Shown: piece by piece, positions 18,766 to 27,228 of the stretch
Numbering within the stretch: the first letter of the stretch is position 1
Layout of the letters: every line of letters starts with the position of its first letter
Source of the DNA: UBA6115 sp050953005
Lineage (GTDB): Bacteria > Bacillota > Clostridia > Christensenellales > Aristaeellaceae
DNA length: 64,000 bases
Assembly: GCA_050953005.1 (NCBI GenBank)
Contig: JBMNLV010000004.1
Coordinates: forward strand, 186,001 to 250,000
Direction of reading: 5' to 3'
Notes under the pieces: generated by a model
Databases searched by the model: none
The model's input: the letters and a program-made list of their open reading frames with translations, nothing else
What the model was told of the DNA's origin: nothing
Position numbers and translations under genes: made by a program

Positions 18766-19440
18766 ATGGTTCATATTCTGGTGGTTGACGATGATAAAAA
18801 CACGCGCCGCCTGATTCAGGCAGTGCTGGAAGCGGAGGGGTATTCAGTGACCACCGCCGTGGACGGCCAGGACGCGTTGAACAAAATCGGCCAGCAATGC
18901 TTTGACCTGATTGTGCTGGATGTGATGATGCCGGGTATGGACGGCTATGAATTGACCCGGACGCTGCGCGATGGGCAAAGCGAACTGCCCATTCTGATGG
19001 TGTCGGCCCGGCAGCTGCCCGCCCACAGGCATCAGGGGTTTTTGGTGGGTACCGATGATTACATGACCAAGCCCCTGGATGTAGAGGAAATGGTGCTGCG
19101 CATCAAGGCGCTGCTGCGCCGCGCGCGCATCATCAGCGAGCGCCGGCTGACGGTGGGCGAAGTTTTGCTGGATTATGACGCTATGACAGTCTCCCGGCCC
19201 GGCGAAACGATGGAATTGCCCCAAAAGGAATTCCTGTTGCTGTACAAGCTGCTGTCTTACCCCGGCAAGATTTTTACGCGCATTCAGCTGATGGATGAAA
19301 TCTGGGGCATTGATTCGCAAACAGGCTGGGAGACAGTCACTGTGCACATCGGCCGGCTGCGCCGGCGGTTCGCAGACTGGCCGGAATTTGAAATCCAGTC
19401 CGTCCGGGGGCTGGGCTACAAGGCGGTGAAAAAGGTATGA
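18766..19440 (+). CDS. OmpR-family response regulator
   Basis: Cytoplasmic DNA-binding regulator of 224 residues. The receiver domain starts HILVVDDDK with phosphoacceptor Asp52 in LDVMMPGMDGYE and a conserved MTKP lysine; the C-terminal winged helix ends with VRGLGYKAVKKV. I prefer ATG 18766, about ten bases after AGAGG; GTG 18754 and ATG 18757 are too close to it. It overlaps the histidine kinase gene by four bases (ATGA). Targets probably include its own promoter, the divergent ABC gene and the radical SAM gene. Confidence 0.93.
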   Translation: MVHILVVDDDKNTRRLIQAVLEAEGYSVTTAVDGQDALNKIGQQCFDLIVLDVMMPGMDGYELTRTLRDGQSELPILMVSARQLPAHRHQGFLVGTDDYMTKPLDVEEMVLRIKALLRRARIISERRLTVGEVLLDYDAMTVSRPGETMELPQKEFLLLYKLLSYPGKIFTRIQLMDEIWGIDSQTGWETVTVHIGRLRRRFADWPEFEIQSVRGLGYKAVKKV

Positions 19441-20531
19441 GCAGGGCAAATCTTATTCATCCGGCAGATACCGTCCAGCAGCGGGAAAGGCGGCACCGCG
19501 TGGCATTGTATGTGCTGTTTACCGCGGTGGTATTCCGTTTGTTTCTGATCACTATGGCTGTTGTGGTCGGAGCGGTGGTGGCGCTGATTCATCTGAATGT
19601 GCTGCAGCTGGGAACCGCTCATTTGGACTTGCGTCAGTTAATCCTGTACATTATCCTGGCCAGCGTCATTTTAGGCGCGCTCTTGTCCGCCATTGTCAGC
19701 CGGTATCCCCTGCGGCCGGTCTATCAGGTCATTGAGGCTGTCAACCGTCTTTCAGCCGGGGATTTTACGACCCGGCTGCAGTTTGGCAAATGGCTGCGCC
19801 ATCACCCGGCGATGAAGGAGCTGGGCAACAGCTTTAACAAGATGGCGGAGGAATTGGAAAATACCGAGATGCTTCGCTCGGATTTTATCAACGCTTTCTC
19901 CCATGAGTTTAAAACCCCCATTGTGTCCATCGCGGGCTTCGCCGCGCTGCTGAAGCGCGGAAACCTGACGCCGGCGCAGCAGAAGGAATACATGGACGCC
20001 ATTGAAGAGGAATCGCTGCGGCTGTCAGCCATGGCCACCAATGTGCTCAACCTGTCCAAGGTGGAAAACCAGACGATTCTGCGCGATGTCACCGCCTTTA
20101 ACCTGTCTGAGCAGATACGTTCCTGCGTATTGCTGCTGGAAAACCGGTGGAGCAGGAAACACCTGGAGTTGAGTTTGGACTTTGATGAACATACCGTCAC
20201 CGCCAACGAGGAGCTGCTCAAGCAGGTATGGATCAACCTCATCGACAACGCCGTAAAGTTTACTCCGGCCTATGGGACAATAAAAATCGCCATGGAACCG
20301 GGTGAAAAGCAGCTCTCGGTATCGGTGACCAACACGGGCAGCACCATTCCGCCCGAAAGCATGGAACGGATTTTTCAAAAATTCTACCAGGCCGATGCCT
20401 CCCGCGCCACCGCGGGCAACGGTGTGGGGCTGGCCATTGTGCAAAAAGTGGTGAAGCTGCATCAGGGCACTGTCCATGTTGCCAGCCAGCAGGACATCAC
20501 CGCCTTTACCGTCACCCTGCCTGTCAAATAA
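19437..20531 (+). CDS. Membrane sensor histidine kinase
   Basis: Two-component sensor of 364 residues. Two membrane helices (about residues 20-50 and 60-85) flank only a very short outside loop, so it has little extracellular sensor domain. Such kinases often sense through the membrane or through an ABC transporter. HAMP region about 85-140, phosphoacceptor His in AFSHEFKTP, and an ATPase domain with WINLIDNAVKFT, a G1-like SVTNTGSTIP and GNGVGLAIV. It is translationally coupled to the response regulator. Position next to a MacB-like transporter recalls peptide- or antibiotic-sensing modules. A strong terminator follows. Confidence 0.93.
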   Translation: MSRANLIHPADTVQQRERRHRVALYVLFTAVVFRLFLITMAVVVGAVVALIHLNVLQLGTAHLDLRQLILYIILASVILGALLSAIVSRYPLRPVYQVIEAVNRLSAGDFTTRLQFGKWLRHHPAMKELGNSFNKMAEELENTEMLRSDFINAFSHEFKTPIVSIAGFAALLKRGNLTPAQQKEYMDAIEEESLRLSAMATNVLNLSKVENQTILRDVTAFNLSEQIRSCVLLLENRWSRKHLELSLDFDEHTVTANEELLKQVWINLIDNAVKFTPAYGTIKIAMEPGEKQLSVSVTNTGSTIPPESMERIFQKFYQADASRATAGNGVGLAIVQKVVKLHQGTVHVASQQDITAFTVTLPVK

Positions 20532-20580
20532 TTCTGATTCCAATCTATCAGTATAAGCAGCGCGCTGCTTCGCCCTTTTG

Positions 20581-20617
20581 CTCCCCCGGACAGCCGGCGC
20601 TCCGGGGGAGTTTCGTT
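20581..20617 (+). terminator. Terminator after the two-component operon
   Basis: Ten-base stem CTCCCCCGGA/TCCGGGGGAG (20581-20590 with 20601-20610) followed by TTTCGTTT. A perfect 16-bp palindrome AAGCAGCGCGCTGCTT stands just upstream at 20555-20570. Confidence 0.8.
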
Positions 20618-20630
20618 TCAGTTTAGATTC
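20611..20630 (+). promoter_or_regulatory. 20-bp box upstream of the radical SAM gene
   Basis: TTTCGTTTCAGTTTAGATTC matches the box before the response-regulator gene at 18 of 20 positions. It overlaps the tail of the preceding terminator and precedes an AT-rich GATATATAC -10-like element, 47 bp before the start codon. Confidence 0.55.
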
Positions 20631-20676
20631 CCGATATATACTTAAAATAAATCAATAGTCAAAGGGGGTTTGCATC

Positions 20677-22095
20677 ATGAAGCTTACTGAAACTGCAAAA
20701 GCTTTTGGCGTGAAACAGGTCCTTAAGTATATTGAACGGGATTTTGAGCAGAACGCCATCAAGATCTGTGACTGGCTGATCGCGCACGACAAAAAAAACG
20801 CCGTGTCCAGACAGGCCCGGATAGCGCGGGAGGTTCTGGCCGACAGGGACAGCAACTGGTATCAACTGTACAAAAGCCTGTATACCGACATTGACGCCGG
20901 ACAGCGCAAGCGTATTTTTGAGAATTTCATCATCAACGCCAGCCTGATCGGCACGCCGGCCGGCTTTGCCAACAGGGCGCGGCACGGCTGCAATGTGCCC
21001 TGGGCCATCCTGCTGGACCCCACATCGGGCTGCAACCTGCATTGCATCGGGTGCTGGGCTGCCGAATACGGCAACAAGCTGAACCTCACCCTGGAAGAGA
21101 TGGACAGCATCATCACGCAGGCCAAGGAGCTTGGGTGCTACTTCTTTTTGTACTCCGGCGGTGAGCCGCTGGTGCGCAAAAAGGATTTGATCACGCTGTG
21201 TGAGCGGCATCCCGACGCAGCTTTCCTTGCCTTCACCAACGGCACGCTGATTGACGAGGCTTTCGCGGACGAATTGCTGCGCGTAAAAAACTTTGTGCCT
21301 GCCATTTCTGTGGAAGGCTTTGAGGAAACCACGGACGCGCGCCGCGGCAAGGGCACCTACGCGGCTGTGGTGCGGGCCATGAACCTGCTCAAGGAAAAGA
21401 AACTGGCCTTTGGCATCTCCTGCTGCTACACCAGCCAGAACTGGGATACCATCGGCAGCGAGGCATACTACAACGCCATGATCGAGCTGGGCGCCAAGTT
21501 CATGTGGCTGTTTACCTATATGCCGGTAGGCCGGGACGCCGTACCGGAATTAATGGCAACCGCGGAGCAGCGCGCGCACATGTATCATTTTGTGCGTGAA
21601 ATGCGGCAGAAGAAACCCATCTTTACCCTGGACTTCTGGAACGACGGCGAGTACGCCGACGGCTGCATCGCGGGCGGCAGGCGGTATCTGCACATCAACG
21701 CCAACGGCGACGTGGAGCCATGCGCCTTTATCCACTACAGCGACAGCAACATCCGGGAAAAGACCTTGCTGGAGGCGCTGCAATCGCCGCTGTTCATGTC
21801 CTACTACCATGAGCAGCCTTTCAACGAGAACATGCTGCGCCCCTGCCCGCTGCTGGACAACCAGGGCAAGCTGGCCGAGATGGTGGACGCCTGCGGCGCC
21901 CGGTCCACCGACCTGCAAAACCCGGAGGATGTGCACGACCTGTGCGCCAAATGCAAGGCGGCAGCGGATTCCTGGGAAGTAAAAAGCCAGGAGCTGTGGG
22001 AAGCCAGCGGCGGTCCTGAAAAATGGGCGGCCAAGAAGGCGGCGCTGGCGCAGCGCGAGCAGAAATACAAGGAAAAGTACGCCGGGAGCCGCTAA
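20677..22095 (+). CDS. Radical SAM protein with SPASM-like C-terminal region
   Basis: Iron-sulfur enzyme of 472 residues. The radical SAM motif Cys119-x3-Cys123-x2-Cys126 (SGCNLHCIGCWA) and a glycine-rich FLYSGGEPLV follow an N-terminal ~110-residue extension. The C-terminal third has spaced cysteines (EPCAFIHYS, RPCPLLD, DACGA, DLCAKCKA) that look like a SPASM region for auxiliary clusters. Such proteins modify peptides, tRNA or small molecules; no precursor peptide is visible beside it. ATG 20677 follows AAAGGGGG. It overlaps the DegV gene (TAATG), so both are expressed together. Reaction unknown. Confidence 0.88.
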   Translation: MKLTETAKAFGVKQVLKYIERDFEQNAIKICDWLIAHDKKNAVSRQARIAREVLADRDSNWYQLYKSLYTDIDAGQRKRIFENFIINASLIGTPAGFANRARHGCNVPWAILLDPTSGCNLHCIGCWAAEYGNKLNLTLEEMDSIITQAKELGCYFFLYSGGEPLVRKKDLITLCERHPDAAFLAFTNGTLIDEAFADELLRVKNFVPAISVEGFEETTDARRGKGTYAAVVRAMNLLKEKKLAFGISCCYTSQNWDTIGSEAYYNAMIELGAKFMWLFTYMPVGRDAVPELMATAEQRAHMYHFVREMRQKKPIFTLDFWNDGEYADGCIAGGRRYLHINANGDVEPCAFIHYSDSNIREKTLLEALQSPLFMSYYHEQPFNENMLRPCPLLDNQGKLAEMVDACGARSTDLQNPEDVHDLCAKCKAAADSWEVKSQELWEASGGPEKWAAKKAALAQREQKYKEKYAGSR

Positions 22096-23018
22096 TGAGA
22101 ACTGCCGTCATGACCGATACCAACAGCGGCATCTCGGTCCAGGAGGGTTCCGAGCAGGGCATCCATGTGCTGCCCATGCCCGTGATCGTGGACGGCGTTG
22201 GCTATACCGAGGGCGTTGATATCACGCACGCGCAACTGTACGCCGCGCTGGAAGCCGGAAAGGCGGCCTATACATCCCAGCCTGCCGCCGGCGATGTGAC
22301 AGACATGTGGGACAGCATCCTTGACCGGGGAGCTGAGGAAATTGTGTATATTCCCATGAGCAGCGGGCTGAGCGGCGCGTGCGAGACAGCCTTCATCCTG
22401 TCCCGGGAGTATGAGGGCAGGGTATTTGTGGTGGACAACCGCCGCATTTCGGTGATCCAGCGCAGCAGCGTGCTGGATGCCTTGTACCTGTCGCGCCTGG
22501 GTATGCGCGCGGCCGACATCAAAGCGCAGCTGGAAAAGAGCGCTTTTGACGCGAGCGCCTACATCTGCGTGGACACGTTGAAATACTTGAAAAAAGGCAG
22601 CCGGATCACGGCGGCCGGCGCCTCCCTGGCCACCGCCATGAACCTTCATCCGGTGCTCAACTTCCGCGGCGGCAAACTGGACGCCGAGTGCGTTGCGCGC
22701 GGCCACAAGCAGATGCAGAAAACGCTGATTAAACTCATGGAAACGGATATCAAAAACAGGTTTCAGTTCATTCCGGCGCAGGAAATAGCTCTGTACACAG
22801 CCGGAACCCTGACCGACAGCCAGGACGCGCAGGCTTGGAATGCGCGCGTTCAGAAGGCGTTTCCGGAGTATAAGGTAGCGTATCATGAATTGTCCTGTTC
22901 CATCGCCTGCCATGTGGGCCCCGGAGCTATGGCTATTTGCATGTCCCTTGTCAACAGATTTTTGTCCTGCAAGGAAGGAAACCGATGGCGCAACCAAAGC
23001 TGCGTTAAGGTTGACTGA
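22095..23018 (+). CDS. DegV-family fatty-acid-binding protein
   Basis: Cytoplasmic protein of 307 residues. DegV/FakB proteins bind a fatty acid for phosphorylation by FakA. N-terminal TDTNSGIS, the loop IPMSSGLSGACETA with the lipid-contacting Ser residues, and the C-terminal HVGPGAMAI all match the family. The last ~20 residues are an unusual basic tail. The start at ATG 22095 overlaps the radical SAM stop; the frame is open 24 codons further upstream inside that gene. No FakA kinase is near. Its pairing with the radical SAM gene suggests a shared role, not known to me. Confidence 0.92.
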   Translation: MRTAVMTDTNSGISVQEGSEQGIHVLPMPVIVDGVGYTEGVDITHAQLYAALEAGKAAYTSQPAAGDVTDMWDSILDRGAEEIVYIPMSSGLSGACETAFILSREYEGRVFVVDNRRISVIQRSSVLDALYLSRLGMRAADIKAQLEKSAFDASAYICVDTLKYLKKGSRITAAGASLATAMNLHPVLNFRGGKLDAECVARGHKQMQKTLIKLMETDIKNRFQFIPAQEIALYTAGTLTDSQDAQAWNARVQKAFPEYKVAYHELSCSIACHVGPGAMAICMSLVNRFLSCKEGNRWRNQSCVKVD

Positions 23019-23772
23019 CAGGGCAGGGCGATCAATGATCCCGGCACATAATAATGAAATATAATAAAAATAAATATAAAAAATAATGACATAAGCAATC
23101 ATTTGTTATATATTTGTCTTGTAAGAAACCTGCCTTCGAATGCAGGAAACAGCGCGTTGCGAACCTCCCGCCTTCAGGGCAACGAGAAGTTTTACACAGG
23201 TTCCATCCCGGCAAGCACCATGATAACCCAACTTGCTTATACGCATGACAAAGCAACAGTATATGTATCCCTGATCGCTTAATGACCCTTTTTATGACGA
23301 GGCCAAGCGGAAAAAGAGATGCTTGTGCCGGTGGACGGTCTTTTCCAACTTCCCAAATGATATAAAACCAGGTGCAGAACAACGCCGGGACCTTCTTCCG
23401 TCCCGTGAACCCCCTTTCCCTCGCGCCCCGAGACGACGCCCTGCCCATTCCTCCCCGGGGAGAGGTTTTCCCTGCTACGCTTGTTCGTGCCGCAGCGTGA
23501 AGGAAAGGACGCAATCATGCCGCCCATGGCCCTCCCCCGCCCCCACGCAGCAGCGCCTCCCGAGAACGATCACGCGAAAGCCCATACGCCCGGAAATGCA
23601 ACCCCCTATCCAGCCGCCCGCGCCAGTCCGCAAGGCGGAACCCGGAGACTATACCGTGGCATAGGCGACTTCCGGCAAGGATTGAAGCCTTCCCTGCTCC
23701 GGGACCGGCCCGGAACTTTTTGGAAACATACCGCAGCATCCTACCAAGCAAACTCATGAGGAGGTGATCCGT
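23019..23772. other. Gene-free stretch before the FN3 gene pair
   Basis: About 750 bp with no convincing gene. The first part (23040-23110) is extremely AT-rich and the rest GC-rich. A small hairpin CCTGC...GCAGG lies at about 23130-23147 and a CCTCCCCGGGGAGAGG near-palindrome near 23450. Open frames on either strand here lack ribosome binding sites and family resemblance. The FN3 promoter must lie somewhere in it, but I cannot point to one. Confidence 0.5.
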
Positions 23773-24684
23773 ATGGCCCATATCCCGAAAAAACAAGGGG
23801 CCGCGCTGTGCGCGCTGGCCCTCCTGCTCTCCATCTTCCTGCCCGCTCCGGTCCTGGCCGACCCTTATCCCAGCGATTCCAAAGCCGTGCCTGTGGACGC
23901 CACCACCGTCCTGATCAGCTGGAGACCCAATTCCCAGGCGGAGGGCTACGTGATTCACCGCAACAACGCGGGCATCATCGCGGAGCTCTCCCCGGACGAG
24001 TTCGAGTACCTGGACACCGGGCTCACGCCCAAAATGCCTTATTACTACATGGTCGGTTCCCTGGTGGACGGGCAGCATTACTGGGATCAGCATGGGGACA
24101 CCTTTGTGATGCCGATCGACCCGGTAGAGGACCTGGCCGTCGTTTCCTGGAGCGTGATGCATTTTCCCACGCACCGCCAGCTGCTGGCGATCCGCCTGGT
24201 CTGGACCGGTATGGAAAACATTTCTAAGTACAATGTGTTTTTCAAGATCGGAGGCGGCGGGGAGTATCAGTCCACCCCGGTTGAGCTGGTCAATGAAGCC
24301 TCTATCCTCTTTCAGGTGCCCGATCAGGACACGCGCTACTGGTTCAAGGTGTGCGCCGCCGACTCCTACTATTCCCCTGAATCCGGTGAAACCGTCTGGT
24401 TTGACGGCCCGTTCAGCCCGGCGGCCTGCATCGATGTGCCGGCGGACGGCGAACGGTCCTGGATCCTGCCGGCAGACGGCATACCGTCCTGGATGGTAAC
24501 GCTGGCCCCGTGGGTGCTCGACCACGTACTTGACCCGCTCTGCCTCATCGAGCCAACGCTCAAGCCCATCCTGCCCGTTCAGACAAAACGCATCCTTCCA
24601 TTCCCGGTAACCACCCCGGCGCCCGTCAAGAACCCCCCGCTGACGGTTCCGACCTCACAGCTCCTCCCCAGGCCCAATCCCTGA
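23773..24684 (+). CDS. Secreted protein with two fibronectin type III-like domains
   Basis: Exported protein of 303 residues. A signal peptide with an ALA-type site (…PVLADPY) is followed by an FN3-like domain (about 35-115: ATTVLISWRPNSQAEGYVIH … YLDTGLTPKMPYYYMVGS) and a second beta domain (about 125-220). A Pro-rich tail ends in QLLPRPNP. There is no LPxTG anchor, SLH domain or enzyme domain. Start ATG 23773 sits behind GAGGAGG; a GTG nine bases earlier overlaps that site. The next gene is a paralogue with the same order and the same tail. Function unknown; cell-surface or matrix binding is plausible. Confidence 0.8.
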   Translation: MAHIPKKQGAALCALALLLSIFLPAPVLADPYPSDSKAVPVDATTVLISWRPNSQAEGYVIHRNNAGIIAELSPDEFEYLDTGLTPKMPYYYMVGSLVDGQHYWDQHGDTFVMPIDPVEDLAVVSWSVMHFPTHRQLLAIRLVWTGMENISKYNVFFKIGGGGEYQSTPVELVNEASILFQVPDQDTRYWFKVCAADSYYSPESGETVWFDGPFSPAACIDVPADGERSWILPADGIPSWMVTLAPWVLDHVLDPLCLIEPTLKPILPVQTKRILPFPVTTPAPVKNPPLTVPTSQLLPRPNP

Positions 24685-24708
24685 ATGAAATAAAAGGAGG
24701 CCACAGCC

Positions 24709-26019
24709 ATGTTCCCAAGAATCATCAGAGCGACCGCTCTTTTGTCCGCGCTGGCCACCATGCTCGCGCTGTGCTTTCCCGCCGGCGCCCAGAACAACCC
24801 GGGCGTCATCGACGCGAACGCTGAACCTGTGAGCGCCACGTCCATCCGTGTCTTCTGGGAGGATGACCCCCTGGCGGAAGGCTACCGCGTCTACCGCACC
24901 GGCTCCGGCGTCATCGCTGAGGTGGCGGAAGACGTCAACGAATACCTGGATACCGGACTGACCCCCGGGATCCCCTATTATTACGGGGTCATCTCTCTGG
25001 TAGGCGGGAAGGAGTACTGGATGAACACCCCGGACTTCGGAGCAATGCCGCTGGACGCGCCGGGGGAGGTCACCATACTCGCCATGCGCAAGGTGTCCGG
25101 CGGCAACCATTCCCGCCTGGAAATCGATCTGACCTGGACGCCGGTCAGCCTGTACACCAAATACGAGGTCTATGCCCGCGCCGGGGTCAACAATGTATAC
25201 AACTTCATGCAGTACGAGGACAGCAATGCCGCTACGGTTTCCTTTCCCATGCCGGACGAGACGAGGACCTACTGGTTCAAGGTGCGGATCCTCTATGAGG
25301 GGTACTATGTCCAGGAATATGACTATTACATGAGCCGCAACGGCCCGTTCAGCCCGGAGGTGTCCGCCACCTGGTACGAACTGGTGACTTGGAAGCCTAT
25401 TTTTGACCTGTACTGGCGCGTTCACGTGTGGCCCTGGGAGAACCCGTACCACGCGGAGTACCTTAAGCGAATCCTGGAAGCCTACGCGGAGCCCGGGCTG
25501 TGGCCCGGTGAGGTCGCGCCGGAACCCGGGACGCTGGCCGGCCTGGCAGGAAAGCTTGCCAGGGGGGAGGCGCTGACGGAGGCCGAGCAGGCGGTCGCCG
25601 GAGCCATCCACCCACACGGGCTCGCGCTGCTGGCAGGCGCCTACCTTGCCCCGCCGGATGAGGAAGAAGCCCGGGCATTGGTTTCCAGGCTGGGCAGCCT
25701 GGCCGGCCTGATGGGCGGCGGCCTTCCCGAGGGCCTGACGGGCGGCGCCCTGGAAACGTACCGGAAAGAATTGTCCGAAGCCGGCGCGCTGGTCTCGTTG
25801 AAGCTGGAGACCGGGACGGATACCGGCTCCTCCCCGCCGCGCCTCCGGTTCACCCTGCCCGGAGGCGGCGGCGACCTGTTAAAGAACATACCCGGTCAGC
25901 TGACCACGCCGACGTCTTTCCCGATCAGGGAGCTGCCAACGGCACCCGTCCAACTCATAACGCTGCAGCCTGTTGTGACAGTTGCTCCCGTGCAGATGCT
26001 CCCAAGGCCGAAGCCCTGA
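24709..26019 (+). CDS. Secreted FN3-domain protein, paralogue of the preceding gene, with extra C-terminal module
   Basis: Exported protein of 436 residues. It has a signal peptide, an FN3-like domain (ATSIRVFWEDDPLAEGYRVY … YLDTGLTPGIPYYYGV) and a second beta domain aligned with the upstream protein. Then comes a ~130-residue module rich in Ala, Gly, Glu and Leu (LAGLAGKLARGEALTEAEQA) not present in its neighbour. The tail ends QMLPRPKP, nearly the same as QLLPRPNP in the first protein. The 24-bp gap and a good AAAGGAGG site show one operon. The shared tail suggests common processing, anchoring or export. Confidence 0.8.
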   Translation: MFPRIIRATALLSALATMLALCFPAGAQNNPGVIDANAEPVSATSIRVFWEDDPLAEGYRVYRTGSGVIAEVAEDVNEYLDTGLTPGIPYYYGVISLVGGKEYWMNTPDFGAMPLDAPGEVTILAMRKVSGGNHSRLEIDLTWTPVSLYTKYEVYARAGVNNVYNFMQYEDSNAATVSFPMPDETRTYWFKVRILYEGYYVQEYDYYMSRNGPFSPEVSATWYELVTWKPIFDLYWRVHVWPWENPYHAEYLKRILEAYAEPGLWPGEVAPEPGTLAGLAGKLARGEALTEAEQAVAGAIHPHGLALLAGAYLAPPDEEEARALVSRLGSLAGLMGGGLPEGLTGGALETYRKELSEAGALVSLKLETGTDTGSSPPRLRFTLPGGGGDLLKNIPGQLTTPTSFPIRELPTAPVQLITLQPVVTVAPVQMLPRPKP

Positions 26020-26123
26020 CAAAGCGGCCGGGCTGTCCCGGAAACGTTCGCGTTCACCAGGGCAGCCCTTCCGGAAAAGCGGATGCGCCCCTGTGATGGC
26101 TGCTACTCAATGCAGGCCGTGCC

Positions 26124-27137
26124 TTACCGCCGGCGGGGCGCCACCGTGTCGCGCTTGATCAGCACGGGTTTGAAGCAGATGTTTTTCTCTTCCAGCGGCT
26201 CCTTGCTGATGCGTTTGGCAAGCATCTTGACCGCGGCGATGCCCAGCTCATAGGCCGGCTGGCGCACGGTGGTCATGCGCGGCTCCATGACGGTGGACAG
26301 GTAGACATCGTCAAAGCCTACCAGGGAGATGTCCTGCGGGATGCGGTAGCCCACTTCGCGCAGCGCCCGGAAAGCGCCCAGGGCAATCATGTCATTGCCG
26401 CAGGCGATGGCGGTGATGTCCTTGTTGCGCTGCAGCAGCGTCGCGGCCTTCTGGTAACCGGTCTCCAGGTTGAAGCGGCCGTTCTCCACCAGGAAGGGGT
26501 CATAGGACAGCCCGGCGTCCATCAGGGCCTGCCGGTAGCCGGCCAGGCGAAAATCGCGCGGGTGGCCGGGCTCGGGGAAGCCGCTGATATAGGCGATGGT
26601 GCGGTGCTCGCAGCTGATGAGGTAGGTGACCGCCTCATAGGAACCCAGGTAGTCATCCACATACACGCAGTAATCCAGGCCCTCCTCATGGTGGTCCACC
26701 AGCACATAGGGGACATCATACTGGTCCAGCAACTCGATATAATCAGTCACATTCTTGAAAATCCCCACCAGGGCCACGCCGGCCACGGCATAGTCGATCA
26801 TGGTGCGGGTGGCGGACAGCTCGGACTGCTGCTGGCGGTCGGTATTGGAGATCAGGGTGGACAGCTTGTGGCGCTGCGCCTCATCGGCCATGCCGCGGCA
26901 CATGTCCGCGTAATAAGGGTTGGCGATGTCGGGGATGACCAGGCCCAGCATGCTGGAACGCCTCCTGACCAGGCTGCGGGCCAGCAGGTTGGGTCGGTAC
27001 TGCAGGCGCTTGGCCTCGTTCAGCACGCGCTGCTTGGTCTCTTCGGAGACCTTGGAGTAATCGCCGTTGAGCACCTTGGACACGGTGGCGATGGACACGT
27101 TGGACGCTTTGGAAACATCCTTGATGGTAGCTGCCAT
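26124..27137 (-). CDS. LacI-family transcriptional regulator
   Basis: Sugar-responsive repressor of 337 residues. The N-terminal helix-turn-helix and hinge (TIKDVSKASNVSIATVSKVL … YRPNLLARSL) are followed by a periplasmic-binding-protein-like effector domain. The YRPN and hinge ALARSL-like sequence are typical of members binding central-CG palindromes. Seven GATAAACGTTTATC-like sites lie in promoters of the surrounding sugar genes, and this is the only LacI gene in the window, so it is the natural candidate to bind them. Its own promoter (TATACT at 27185-27190, minus strand) shows no such site. ATG 27137 follows AAGGAGG. Confidence 0.92.
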   Translation of the reverse strand: MAATIKDVSKASNVSIATVSKVLNGDYSKVSEETKQRVLNEAKRLQYRPNLLARSLVRRRSSMLGLVIPDIANPYYADMCRGMADEAQRHKLSTLISNTDRQQQSELSATRTMIDYAVAGVALVGIFKNVTDYIELLDQYDVPYVLVDHHEEGLDYCVYVDDYLGSYEAVTYLISCEHRTIAYISGFPEPGHPRDFRLAGYRQALMDAGLSYDPFLVENGRFNLETGYQKAATLLQRNKDITAIACGNDMIALGAFRALREVGYRIPQDISLVGFDDVYLSTVMEPRMTTVRQPAYELGIAAVKMLAKRISKEPLEEKNICFKPVLIKRDTVAPRRR

Positions 27138-27228
27138 GGGACCTCCTTGCCCGGCCGGCGCCGCCGGTCAGGCTTCATACAGGCAGTATACATGAAAACA
27201 AAAGAAACGCACAAGGCGCGCGGGAGCG

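Noticed and set aside
23130..23220. Hairpin with TTCGAA loop suggesting a tRNA T-arm
   Set aside because: No acceptor stem, anticodon arm or CCA end can be folded around it.
23032..23514. Open frame of 160 codons on the minus strand in the gap before the FN3 genes
   Set aside because: Composition is odd (Arg/Gly-rich then hydrophobic and Cys-rich), there is no ribosome binding site, and it spans an abrupt base-composition change. Treated as non-coding.
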